DNA of 29,090 bases from JAEXOD01 sp937930275 (GCA_036733965.1 DAIMZL010000031.1:1-29090); one strand, 5' to 3'. Counted from the first letter of the stretch, positions 8,563 to 16,957 are shown. Translations and numbers: made by a program. The notes: generated by a model from the letters alone, not told the origin.

Positions 8563-8678
8563 GTTTCACGTGAAACATTAAGAAAACATAAATAAGTTTT
8601 CACGTGAAACATTAAGAAAACATAAATAAGTTTTCACGTGAAACAAAAATATTAAAGAAAATAAGTTTCACGTGAAAC
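8563..8678. promoter_or_regulatory. parS: Tandem array of four parS-type centromere sites
   Basis: Four copies of the 12-bp palindrome TTTCACGTGAAA lie in the mnmE-mnmG gap. As 14-mers they are 8563-8576 (GTTTCACGTGAAAC), 8597-8610 and 8631-8644 (first base T instead of G), and 8665-8678 (GTTTCACGTGAAAC). They match the conserved chromosomal parS consensus TGTTTCACGTGAAACA bound by ParB. The start-to-start spacing is exactly 34 bp in all three steps. Spacers 1 and 2 are identical over 20 bp, while spacer 3 differs but keeps its length. The last site ends 11 bp before the mnmG ATG, next to its ribosome binding site. Confidence 0.93.
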
Positions 8679-8689
8679 GAAAGGAATAA

Positions 8690-10561
8690 ATGAGATATTT
8701 TGATGTAATTGTAGTAGGCGGCGGTCATGCCGGTATAGAAGCTGTATATGCTGCAGACAAAATGGGGTGCAGTGTTGCCGTTGTTACTATGGATAAAAAC
8801 GGTTTTGGCAGAATGAGTTGTAACCCTGCTATAGGCGGTAGTGCAAAGGGGCATCTTGTGCATGAAATTGATGCCTTAGGCGGAGCAATGGGGTTTTTGG
8901 CAGATAAAACCGGAATACAATTCAGAATTTTAAATAGAAGTAAAGGTCCGGCTGTTTGGGCAGGGCGTTGTCAATCTGATAGAGAATTATATAGTCAAGC
9001 TGCCTCGGAATTTGTCGCTTCATTACCACGTACTACAATAATTGAAGATTCGGTAATTGAAGTAATAGAAGATAATAAACAGGTGGTTGGTGTAAAAACG
9101 CTTAAGGGAGAGGAGATAAAGTGTAAAACTGTTGTTGTTTGTTCAGGTACATTTTTAAATGGATTAATGTACACGGGCTTAAATAAAACAGTTGGGGGAA
9201 GATATGGTGAACAGGCTTCGGTTGGCTTAACCGAGTCTTTGGTTAACATGGGATTTGAAGCCGGAAGACTAAAAACGGGAACGCCGCCGAGATTGAATAG
9301 AGATACAATTGATTATTCTGTTTTAGAAGAACAACCCGGTGATGAAAACCCGGAACCATTTTCTTTGTTAACTGATAAATCGAAATTCCCGTATTTACCT
9401 CAAATAAGTTGCCATTTAACTTATACCGATAATAATGTTCACGATATTCTTAGATTGGGGTTTGATAGAAGTCCTCTTTTTACCGGAGTGATAAACGGAG
9501 TAGGTCCGAGATATTGTCCTTCAATTGAAGATAAAATTGTTAGATTTTCGGAAAAACCAAGACATCAACTGTTTTTAGAACCGGAAGGATTAAATACAAA
9601 CGTTGTTTATATTAACGGTTTTTCTTCTTCGTTACCGGTGGATATACAGTATAAAGCATTAATTAAAATTCCCGGATTAGCTAACGTAGAAATGTTAAGA
9701 CCTGCATATGCTGTTGAATATGATTATTTTCCTCCGTACCAGGTGGATTTAACCTTAGAAACAAAACTTATAAAAGGACTATATTTTGCCGGTCAAGTTA
9801 ACGGTACAAGCGGATATGAAGAAGCTGCTGGTCAAGGTTTAATAGCCGGAATTAATGCGGCATTAAAAGTTCAGAACAGAGGCGAGTTTGTCTTAAAACG
9901 TTCCGAATCTTATATAGGTGTTTTAATTGATGATTTGGTCGGTAAATCTACTGATGAACCATACAGAATGTTTACTTCAAGAGCCGAACATCGATTACTA
10001 TTACGACAAGATAATAGTGATAGAAGACTAATGGAATATGGTTACTCCTTAGGTTTAGTGCAAGAGGATATTTACAAAGAGTTTAAAAAACGCGAAATTT
10101 TAATCGGAAAGGCAAAAGAGCTTTTCGGAAAAATTAAAGTAACTCCGGATTCTTTTAATAATGCATCGCAAGATATGGGGAAAATTGAAAATTCCGAAAC
10201 AATAAACAAGCTTGTTAAACGACCTGATACTAAATTGGAAGTTTTAGTTTCGCTTGTAACGGAGACCGATAAAGAAGAAATAGAAGAAATAATTGAAGAT
10301 AAAACAGTAATGGAACAAGTTGAAATTGAAATGAAATACGAAGGGTATATAAAACGTCAACAAGAAATTATTGAAAGATTTGAAAAACTTGAGAACGTAC
10401 AAATTCCGTTAAATTTTGATTTTGGGAAATTACACTCAATTTCGACAGAAGGGAGAGAAAAATTAGGTAGAGTAAAACCACGCTCAATCGGTCAAGCTTC
10501 CCGCATTTCAGGGGTAACACCTTCCGATATTTCGGCGTTGCTAATATATTTAAAGAACTAA
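8690..10561 (+). CDS. mnmG: tRNA uridine-5-carboxymethylaminomethyl modification enzyme MnmG (GidA)
   Basis: A 623-residue protein of the usual length for MnmG. The N-terminus FDVIVVGGGHAGIEAV (4-19) is the FAD dinucleotide-binding motif, followed by NPAIGGSAKGHLVHEIDALGG, TGTPPRLNRDTIDYS and GQVNGTSGYEEAAGQG, all signature regions of the family. The C-terminal helical domain ends in the RISGVTPSDISALLIYLK stretch, which binds MnmE. It supplies the FAD and NADH-dependent redox step for cmnm5U34 formation. An AAGGA ribosome binding site lies about 5 bases before the ATG, directly after the fourth parS site, so ParB bound there could hinder its expression (inference). Confidence 0.98.
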   Translation: MRYFDVIVVGGGHAGIEAVYAADKMGCSVAVVTMDKNGFGRMSCNPAIGGSAKGHLVHEIDALGGAMGFLADKTGIQFRILNRSKGPAVWAGRCQSDRELYSQAASEFVASLPRTTIIEDSVIEVIEDNKQVVGVKTLKGEEIKCKTVVVCSGTFLNGLMYTGLNKTVGGRYGEQASVGLTESLVNMGFEAGRLKTGTPPRLNRDTIDYSVLEEQPGDENPEPFSLLTDKSKFPYLPQISCHLTYTDNNVHDILRLGFDRSPLFTGVINGVGPRYCPSIEDKIVRFSEKPRHQLFLEPEGLNTNVVYINGFSSSLPVDIQYKALIKIPGLANVEMLRPAYAVEYDYFPPYQVDLTLETKLIKGLYFAGQVNGTSGYEEAAGQGLIAGINAALKVQNRGEFVLKRSESYIGVLIDDLVGKSTDEPYRMFTSRAEHRLLLRQDNSDRRLMEYGYSLGLVQEDIYKEFKKREILIGKAKELFGKIKVTPDSFNNASQDMGKIENSETINKLVKRPDTKLEVLVSLVTETDKEEIEEIIEDKTVMEQVEIEMKYEGYIKRQQEIIERFEKLENVQIPLNFDFGKLHSISTEGREKLGRVKPRSIGQASRISGVTPSDISALLIYLKN

Positions 10562-10573
10562 GGAGACAGACTT

Positions 10574-11254
10574 GTGGATTTAATTGAACAGTATTTAAGA
10601 GAGTTGAAAAGCTTGTTTTGGGAAAACAACATATCTCCGGATATATCCCAGATTGAAAGATTGGCAAATTATGCCCAACTTGTTGTACAAAAAAACGAAG
10701 CTATTAATTTAATTTCGCGAAAAGATACCGAGCACATTATCGAAAATCATTTGTTTATGTCTGCTTTGGTAACTAATTTTATTTCCGAAAAAGCAATGCG
10801 TTATTTAGATATTGGTACTGGGGGAGGTTTCCCGGGAATTCCGATTGCAATTTTACGTCCTTTGTTAAGGGGAGTTTTAGCCGATTCTACAGGAAAAAAA
10901 ATTGATGCTGTTTCTGAATTTATAAGAAAATTAAAATTAAGTAATGTTAAAGCTGTAAACGACAGGGTAGAAAGTCCCGAGTTTATTGAAACATATAAGG
11001 AAAGTTTTGACCTTTTTGTAAGTCGTGCTACCGTGCCGGTTATTGTGCTAATTAGATATGCTTTGCCTTTAATGAAAGAAAAAGCAAAAATATTAGCATT
11101 AAAAGGGGGCGATGTTGATGAAGAAATAAGAACTGCCGAAACAAAATATAAGTCAAAAATTAAAAAAGCAACCGTTGTAGATTTGAAATATAAACCGTAT
11201 AATACAAGAAACGAAAAAGATAAAAAATTAATAATTTTGGAATTAATGAGATGA
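10574..11254 (+). CDS. rsmG: 16S rRNA (guanine527-N7)-methyltransferase RsmG (GidB)
   Basis: A 226-residue class I methyltransferase. SAM motif I is YLDIGTGGGFPGIPIAI (about 76-92), and the N-terminal helical region has the family's NLISRKDTEHIIENHLFMSAL stretch. The start is a GTG at 10574, supported by an AGGAG ribosome binding site about 10 bases upstream and by the 12-bp distance from mnmG. It methylates G527 of 16S rRNA. Its stop codon overlaps the murQ start by four bases (ATGA), so murQ translation is coupled to it. Confidence 0.95.
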   Translation: MDLIEQYLRELKSLFWENNISPDISQIERLANYAQLVVQKNEAINLISRKDTEHIIENHLFMSALVTNFISEKAMRYLDIGTGGGFPGIPIAILRPLLRGVLADSTGKKIDAVSEFIRKLKLSNVKAVNDRVESPEFIETYKESFDLFVSRATVPVIVLIRYALPLMKEKAKILALKGGDVDEEIRTAETKYKSKIKKATVVDLKYKPYNTRNEKDKKLIILELMR

Positions 11255-12189
11255 GTAAAACAAGTAAAGAGTTATTTGAAGAAATTGCTAAGTTGACAAC
11301 CGAACAGCGAAATCCGAAATCTATGGATATTGATGCACGAAGTACAGCCGAGATATTACAAATTATTAACGATGAAGATAAAAAAGTGCCGTTAGCAGTT
11401 GAAGCAGAACTCCCATATATTGAACAAGCGGTAGAAATAATTGTAAAAGCTATTAAAAACGGCGGACGTTTATTATATTTCGGAGCGGGCACCAGCGGTC
11501 GATTGGGTGTTGTGGATGCAAGTGAATGTCCTCCTACTTTCGGTACTCCTTACGGAATGATTGAAGGATACATTGCGGGGGGTCGAGAAGCAATGTTTCG
11601 TGCACAAGAAGGTGCCGAAGATTTTGAAGAAAACGGAGCCAAAGAAGTTGTTGATGCACAAGTTACTGATAAAGATGTTGTTTGCGGAATTGCGGCAAGC
11701 AGAAGGACTCCGTATGTGGTAGGAGCAGTTAAAAAGGCAAAAGAACTTGGAGCAAAAACTTTATATGTAACCTGTAACCCACGTTCGGATTTTGATTTGG
11801 ACTTTGTGGATGTTGCAATTTGTCCTTATGTTGGTCCCGAAGTAGTTATGGGTTCAACACGAATGAAAAGCGGAACAGCCCAGAAGCTTGTTCTAAATAT
11901 GTTAACTACTACTACTATGATACGTATGGGCAAGGTTTACGAAAACATGATGATTGATCTTCAAATGACTAATAAAAAGCTTGTAGAGCGGTCTAAACGA
12001 ATTGTAATGACTATTACAGGCTTAAATTATGACGAAGCGGGAAAATACTTGGCAGAAGCTGACGGACACGTTAAAACAGCTTTGGTGATGATTAAAGCAG
12101 GTGTTAATGCAGTAGAAGCTCGCTTACGTTTGGAAAAAGCGGACGGATTTGTAAGACAAGCAATACAAGGTGTTTCTAAAACTAATTAA
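11251..12189 (+). CDS. murQ: N-acetylmuramic acid 6-phosphate etherase MurQ
   Basis: A 312-residue SIS-domain lyase of normal length. Recognisable segments: TTEQRNPKSMDIDARSTAEILQ near the N-terminus, the sugar-phosphate site YFGAGTSGRLGVVDASECPPTFGTP written around residues 76-99, GGREAMFRAQEGAEDFEENG, and GSTRMKSGTAQKLVLNMLTT. The C-terminal helices match the family's VKTALVM...GVNAVEARLRL region. It cleaves the D-lactyl ether of MurNAc-6-phosphate to give GlcNAc-6-phosphate, a step in peptidoglycan recycling. It is the last gene of the mnmG-rsmG-murQ run and overlaps rsmG by 4 bp; no MurNAc kinase or transporter is seen nearby. Confidence 0.96.
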   Translation: MSKTSKELFEEIAKLTTEQRNPKSMDIDARSTAEILQIINDEDKKVPLAVEAELPYIEQAVEIIVKAIKNGGRLLYFGAGTSGRLGVVDASECPPTFGTPYGMIEGYIAGGREAMFRAQEGAEDFEENGAKEVVDAQVTDKDVVCGIAASRRTPYVVGAVKKAKELGAKTLYVTCNPRSDFDLDFVDVAICPYVGPEVVMGSTRMKSGTAQKLVLNMLTTTTMIRMGKVYENMMIDLQMTNKKLVERSKRIVMTITGLNYDEAGKYLAEADGHVKTALVMIKAGVNAVEARLRLEKADGFVRQAIQGVSKTN

Positions 12190-12198
12190 TAGTTTAAT

Positions 12199-13317
12199 TT
12201 GGAAAATGAAGTTTTTTTAAGGTATCCGGCTAATCGGGATATACTATTTGTTATAGGTGCGGGTGCTTCGCATGCAGATGAAGTGCCTCTCCAAAAACAT
12301 CTTTTACCTATGATTGTAGGTAATCAAAATAAAGAAATTCAAAATTCCGAAATAGGTAAAATTGTAATAAAATTTATTAATCAAAATTTTTATTACAATA
12401 TCGAAAAAGATATTTTCCCTCCATTAGAAGCGGTTTTTGGTTTTTTAGACCACTTTATTTTACATGACGAATCACTTAACGAAGAATATAACAATAGAAC
12501 GTTAAGACTTATTAAAGAATATTTAATTAAGCTAATTTATTATGTCGTTGATTTAAAAACGGGGAAAAAAAGCAAATATTATAATTTGTTTTGGGAAATG
12601 ATTGAAAAATATAATAACAACGTTTCTATATTAAATTTAAATTATGATACGCTGTTGGAACAGGCTTTTGACACTCTGTTTCATAAAAAAAGGTTTATAG
12701 ATTATTGTATTCCTTTTATGAATTATGAGCCGATTGAAGCACTTAAACAATATAATTATTGGGTAAATCCTCGTGAACCCGTTAAAGTAGATAAATCGAT
12801 AACACCTTACTCTTATAAAATATTAAAACTACACGGCAGTTTAAATTGGAAATATTGTAATTGTTGTAATCAAGTATTATTAACTCCTTGGGATAGAAAA
12901 ATTGATTTAAACAAAGGAATTTTTTTAGGTTATACTTATCCGGATAACGAAGAGTACGAATATTTTTGCCCCTTGGATAATACAGAATTTAATACACTTA
13001 TTCTACCTCCTTCAAATATTAAAACTTTAACTCATCCTATAATTTCTCAATTATTTGCCGAAGCAGCACGAGAAATTAGGAAAGCAAAAAAAATTGTGTT
13101 TATCGGTTATTCTTTATCACATACTGATATTCATATAAAAGCTCTTTTTAAGAAAAACATACATAATCAATCAAAGATTGTTGTTGTAAACACAAAAGAT
13201 AATAACTTATTTAAGGCAAATTATATACCTCTTTCAAAAAAAATAGAATTTGTTTCGTCAAGTTTTCAAAATTTAGTTGAAAACGAAAATTTAATTAAAA
13301 GAATTTTAACGGTTTAG
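12199..13317 (+). CDS. SIR2-like NAD-binding protein, accessory
   Basis: A 372-residue SIR2-superfamily protein. Motifs in order: nucleotide-binding loop FVIGAGASHA (17-26), NLNYD (146-150) matching the sirtuin N-x-D, LHGSLNW (211-217) with the candidate catalytic His212, a Cys cluster at 220, 222, 223 plus Cys257 that may be a zinc site, and the C-terminal Rossmann segment FIGYSLSHTD (301-310). There is no ATG in a sensible place: an in-frame TAG at 12190-12192 leaves a TTG at 12199 as the best start. It has no fused effector or sensor domain. Bacterial SIR2-like proteins of this kind are often NADases in anti-phage systems, and all key residues appear present, but function here is inferred. 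It lies one base before the AsnB-like gene. Confidence 0.82.
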   Translation: MENEVFLRYPANRDILFVIGAGASHADEVPLQKHLLPMIVGNQNKEIQNSEIGKIVIKFINQNFYYNIEKDIFPPLEAVFGFLDHFILHDESLNEEYNNRTLRLIKEYLIKLIYYVVDLKTGKKSKYYNLFWEMIEKYNNNVSILNLNYDTLLEQAFDTLFHKKRFIDYCIPFMNYEPIEALKQYNYWVNPREPVKVDKSITPYSYKILKLHGSLNWKYCNCCNQVLLTPWDRKIDLNKGIFLGYTYPDNEEYEYFCPLDNTEFNTLILPPSNIKTLTHPIISQLFAEAAREIRKAKKIVFIGYSLSHTDIHIKALFKKNIHNQSKIVVVNTKDNNLFKANYIPLSKKIEFVSSSFQNLVENENLIKRILTV

Positions 13318-13318
13318 C

Positions 13319-15022
13319 ATGAGTTTGTTTTTTGGTGTTTTGGGTAATATAACCGATGAAGAAAACAAATTATTAAGCAGGTACTGCGATAATTTATGCG
13401 AAATTAAAATTCCGAACGGATATTTATATATACGACAAAAAGACCTTAACATCTATTATAAGATTGAAGAAAATTTTGGCTTTGTAATTAGCGGAATAGG
13501 GTTGGAAGCAAACCAATCTGAATTTAAAAAGTTAAATGTCGATAGTTGGAAAAAATATGTTATCTCTCCTTTTACCGTAAGTTTTCCGGACGGTCATTAT
13601 TGCGGAATTTCTTGGATTAACAATAAAGTCTTTTTATTTAACGATATTTTAGGAATAAAACACCTATATATTAAAAAGGATAAAGGTAAAATTTATTTTA
13701 GTAATAACTTACAAACAATAAAATTTTTAACAAAAAGTTATCAAATAAACTATACTGAATTTTTTTCCGCATGGTTTTTAAATGCAAAAATAAATTACGA
13801 ACCTATTTTATTAGGAATTGAAAGAATAAACGGAGTATCGGAATTTAGGGGGGCTTTGCAGATTAACAAGGTAGAACATGAATGGATACCTAATTTTAAT
13901 GCTAAAGTTACAATTAATGATTTTAATTTAATTTTAGAAAAACTGATAAATTTTGGATTAAATGAGTTTGACACTTTAAGTTTGGGTTTAACCGCGGGTT
14001 TAGATAGCCGTTTACTTTTATCATATTTACTAAAATCCGGAAAAAACAATTGGATAACTCACACATTTGGTGGGAGCAATTTGCCCGATGTTATTTATTC
14101 AAAAAACATATCGTCAAAATTAGGTTTTAATCATAAAATTTATGATTACGAAATACCGAAAAAAGAAAATCTAATTAAAATTCTATCAAAGTATGTATCT
14201 TTTACAAATATTGTAATACCGGTAAGCGAGACAATACAATTTGGAATGCATGAAAGGTTTGGTGATAATAAAACACTAACGGCTGACGGCAGTTATGGTG
14301 AAACATACCGTAGGCAAATGTTAAACAGACTGCTTATTTCCGGAAAAGAAGCAATTTATAAAAAGGATTACCGAAAGATTGCCGAATACATAAAAAGCAG
14401 CCGTCCAAATATTTTTAATGATAACTTTAAGCAAAAAATAGATAGTTCAATTTATGAATCTATTGTAAAAATATTTGAATTGATGCCAAGTTTACGAGAT
14501 ATTAGTTTAGAAAATTGGTTAGATATATTTGCAATAAAAATTAAAATGCCAAATACAACTGCATTTAGTCAACATTGTTTGGATACGATATGCACCGCTT
14601 TAACATTATTTTTACAACCGACATTATTAAAGGTAGGAATTTCGCTTCCATTGGAAGATAGAATTAACGGAAAAATGTTTAGAGAATTAATTAATAATAA
14701 TGCACCAATTTTAAAAACGTTTCCTTTAGTTAAAAACAACTATTCATATCCGTATAATTTCGGTAATAAAGCTTCTTATGTTTATACTAAAATTAAATCG
14801 AAAATTTTAAAAAATTATGAATGGAAACTTAACGAAACGATTTTAGATTTGAGTAAAGATTATTTATTAAACAGCATTAATCAAAAAAATTTTAATGAGA
14901 ACGATATATTAAATCGGCAATTAATTACAGATTCAGTTAACAGCTATTTTAAAGGAAATAAGCAGTATAAACACGTAGTAGAATGGTACTTAACTTATAA
15001 CTTGGCAATAGATGAAATTTAG
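13319..15022 (+). CDS. Asparagine-synthetase-like PP-loop protein without glutaminase Cys
   Basis: A 567-residue protein with the two-domain plan of class II asparagine synthetases. The N-terminal half (about 1-140) keeps the Ntn-like core, including VFLFNDILGIKHLYIKKDKGKI with its FSNNLQTIKFL continuation (the counterpart of DPLGxRPLYY...FASExKAL), but residue 2 is Ser, not the catalytic Cys, so glutamine hydrolysis is unlikely. The C-terminal half has the ATP-pyrophosphatase P-loop SLGLTAGLDSR (221-231) and TADGSYGETYRR, analogous to GxGGDExxxGY. Similar Cys-less proteins adenylate carboxylates to form amides or lactams (beta-lactam synthetase, lasso cyclases). It starts one base after the SIR2-like stop and looks more AT-rich than murQ. 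The substrate is unknown. Confidence 0.78.
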   Translation: MSLFFGVLGNITDEENKLLSRYCDNLCEIKIPNGYLYIRQKDLNIYYKIEENFGFVISGIGLEANQSEFKKLNVDSWKKYVISPFTVSFPDGHYCGISWINNKVFLFNDILGIKHLYIKKDKGKIYFSNNLQTIKFLTKSYQINYTEFFSAWFLNAKINYEPILLGIERINGVSEFRGALQINKVEHEWIPNFNAKVTINDFNLILEKLINFGLNEFDTLSLGLTAGLDSRLLLSYLLKSGKNNWITHTFGGSNLPDVIYSKNISSKLGFNHKIYDYEIPKKENLIKILSKYVSFTNIVIPVSETIQFGMHERFGDNKTLTADGSYGETYRRQMLNRLLISGKEAIYKKDYRKIAEYIKSSRPNIFNDNFKQKIDSSIYESIVKIFELMPSLRDISLENWLDIFAIKIKMPNTTAFSQHCLDTICTALTLFLQPTLLKVGISLPLEDRINGKMFRELINNNAPILKTFPLVKNNYSYPYNFGNKASYVYTKIKSKILKNYEWKLNETILDLSKDYLLNSINQKNFNENDILNRQLITDSVNSYFKGNKQYKHVVEWYLTYNLAIDEI

Positions 15023-15121
15023 GAAATTAATAGTGTATTCATTAATTTAAATTAAATATGCACTTATAAAAGATTATACCTAAAGCTTCAAATACGGTAA
15101 TTATGGTTTACTAAAATAATT
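15023..15121. other. Convergent spacer with short AT-only inverted repeat
   Basis: The spacer between the AsnB-like gene (plus) and the inositol-monophosphatase gene (minus) holds an 8-bp inverted repeat AAATTAAT/ATTAATTT just after the AsnB-like stop. It is A/T only and is not followed by a T-run, so I do not call it a terminator. Confidence 0.4.
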
Positions 15122-15886
15122 TTAACTATTCAACACTTTTAACATGTCGTTATGTATAAGTTTGTTTGTTGCCAAAATTTGTTTATCGTAAATGTTAATG
15201 GGGTTGTTATTAAAATCAGAAGTTAGTCCCCCTGCTTCCTCTACAAGTAGTTTTCCTGCAGCAATATCCCAAGGTTTTAGATTGATTTCCCAAAAGCCGT
15301 CAAATACACCGGATGCAACATAACACAAATCAATTGCGGCTGAACCAAGTCTTCTAATTGCACGACTATTAACAAGAAAATTATTAAATTTTTCTATGGC
15401 ATTATTTGGATCTTCTTTTAAATCGTACGGAAATCCGGTAACTAAAAAAGCAGTTGGTAAATTATTACCGGTACTAACTTTAATTATTTCCTCGTTTTCG
15501 TATGCTCCGTTATTAAGTTCGGCAGAGTAAAGAGAATCTCGCATAACATCGTAAACAACTCCCCATGTAGTAACGCCTTTGTATTGAAGTGCTATAGAAA
15601 CCGAAAAAATAGGTAAACCGTGAGCAAAATTTGTGGTACCGTCAAGCGGGTCTATTACCCAAAGATAATCACCGCCGGTTTTAACGTTTCCGCTTTCTTC
15701 GGAAAGAATACCGTGAGTAGGAAATTCTTTTTTAATAAAATCAATGACACATTTTTCGCTGGCTTCGTCTATTGAAGTAACAAGGTCAATTTCGCTGGAT
15801 TTATATTTAATTGTATAATTTTGTTTAAATCCTTTTCTAATAATATTACCCGCCTCTTTTGCTATATAAGTAATTTTATCTAACAT
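15122..15886 (-). CDS. Inositol-monophosphatase-family phosphatase (SuhB-like)
   Basis: A 254-residue protein with the metal-binding signatures of the family: LSEESG (61-66, Glu63/Glu64), WVIDPLDGTTNFAHGLP (76-92, Asp79 and Asp82) and PWDIAAGKLLVEEAGG (205-220, Asp207). It dephosphorylates inositol-1-phosphate or a related small phosphate with Mg2+. A longer reading from a TTG at 15919 is possible, but the ATG at 15886 has an AAAGGAA ribosome binding site about 6 bases upstream, and the extension would run through a terminator hairpin, so the shorter form is chosen. It follows htpX on the same strand. Confidence 0.93.
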   Translation of the reverse strand: MLDKITYIAKEAGNIIRKGFKQNYTIKYKSSEIDLVTSIDEASEKCVIDFIKKEFPTHGILSEESGNVKTGGDYLWVIDPLDGTTNFAHGLPIFSVSIALQYKGVTTWGVVYDVMRDSLYSAELNNGAYENEEIIKVSTGNNLPTAFLVTGFPYDLKEDPNNAIEKFNNFLVNSRAIRRLGSAAIDLCYVASGVFDGFWEINLKPWDIAAGKLLVEEAGGLTSDFNNNPINIYDKQILATNKLIHNDMLKVLNS

Positions 15887-15901
15887 ACTAATTCCTTTAA
15901 A

Positions 15902-15941
15902 ATAAAAAAGATGTACCAAATATACAAACTTGGTACATCTT
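15902..15941 (-). terminator. Intrinsic terminator after htpX
   Basis: A perfect 12-bp inverted repeat, AAGATGTACCAA (15908-15919) and TTGGTACATCTT (15930-15941), with a 10-base loop. On the minus strand it is followed at once by a T-rich run (15902-15907 region). It ends htpX transcription and lies only about 16 bp before the SuhB-like ATG, so that gene either needs read-through or a promoter overlapping the hairpin. Confidence 0.8.
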
Positions 15942-15958
15942 CTAAAAATAATAATAAT

Positions 15959-16807
15959 TTATCTTCTTCCGCGTGCTATTTCGTCAAGTCTGTTTATTCT
16001 TTCTTCAACCGGCGGATGTGTTGAAAACATTTTCATCATTGCTTTGCCGGAAAAAGGACTAACAATAAACATGTGAGCAGTAGAAGGATTAGCATCCATA
16101 GGAAATCGTTGATTAATATTATGTAGCTTAGCTAAAGCGCTTGCCAAAGCTAAAGGCTTACCGCTAATTCTTGCTCCGCCTTCATCTGCACCAAATTCAC
16201 GACTACGGCTAATTGCAAGTTGAATAAGAACAGCTACAAGGGGTGCTAAAATCATTAATGCCAAATCGTAAAAAGCATTACCGTCATCCCTGTCACTGCT
16301 TCTTCCGCCAAACATTGCAGCCCAACCTGCCATACGGGCAATAAAAGTTATAGTACCGACAAGAGTTGCAGTAATAGTACTGATTAGAATATCTCTGTTT
16401 TGTACGTGAGCCAATTCGTGAGCCATTACGCCTTCAAGCTCGTCTCTATTTAAAATACGCAAAATTCCGGAAGTTGCAGCAACAGCGGCATTATTTGGGT
16501 TTCTACCTGTAGCAAAAGCGTTAGGTGTTTCGTCGTTAATAACATAAACTTTAGGCATAGGCAAATTTGCCTTGTTTGCAAGTTTTTCAACTACATCATA
16601 TAAAAGGGGAACTTCGGCACGTGTAACTTGCTTTGCGCCGTACATAGTAAGTACAATTTTATCACTAAACCAATAAGAACCAAAGTTTAGTGCAATTGAA
16701 AAGAAAAAAGCTATCATTAATCCGCTCTTTCCTCCTAACAATGACCCTACAAGCATAAACAATACCATCATCAAGGTCATCAAAAATACAGTTTTTATAC
16801 CGTTCAT
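15959..16807 (-). CDS. htpX: Membrane-bound zinc metalloprotease HtpX
   Basis: A 282-residue M48B peptidase. Two N-terminal transmembrane helices (about 5-22 and 28-46) are followed by the conserved TMYGAKQVTRAEVPLLYDVV region and NAFATGRNPNNAAVAAT. The zinc site is HELAH (His130, Glu131, His134) with Glu204 in SREFGADEGGARISG. Two more hydrophobic segments (about 141-160 and 181-200) surround it. HtpX degrades misfolded inner-membrane proteins, working in parallel with FtsH. The length and motif order are complete, and the terminator beyond its stop codon marks the end of its transcript. Confidence 0.96.
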   Translation of the reverse strand: MNGIKTVFLMTLMMVLFMLVGSLLGGKSGLMIAFFFSIALNFGSYWFSDKIVLTMYGAKQVTRAEVPLLYDVVEKLANKANLPMPKVYVINDETPNAFATGRNPNNAAVAATSGILRILNRDELEGVMAHELAHVQNRDILISTITATLVGTITFIARMAGWAAMFGGRSSDRDDGNAFYDLALMILAPLVAVLIQLAISRSREFGADEGGARISGKPLALASALAKLHNINQRFPMDANPSTAHMFIVSPFSGKAMMKMFSTHPPVEERINRLDEIARGRR

Positions 16808-16957
16808 TTTATCCTCTTTAATATTTTAATTTTAAACATAACTACTAAATATAAGTTCCGAATTAAGTAAATTATAGGGAAAAACAAATTTTTTTACCTA
16901 AATATAATTGACAATTGTATAAACTATTATTATTTTGAAATAAAAAAGGCAAAGATA

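Noticed and set aside
8563..8678. CRISPR array
   Set aside because: Regular 34-bp spacing looks array-like, but the repeats are short palindromes identical to the parS consensus, two spacers are identical, and no cas genes are present.
6717..8690. Chromosomal replication origin near mnmE/mnmG
   Set aside because: parS sites and mnmG often lie near oriC, but I found no cluster of DnaA boxes and no dnaA gene, so an origin is not called.
12199..15022. Lasso peptide biosynthesis locus (AsnB-like cyclase)
   Set aside because: No precursor peptide, RRE protein or transglutaminase-like protease is present around the AsnB-like gene.
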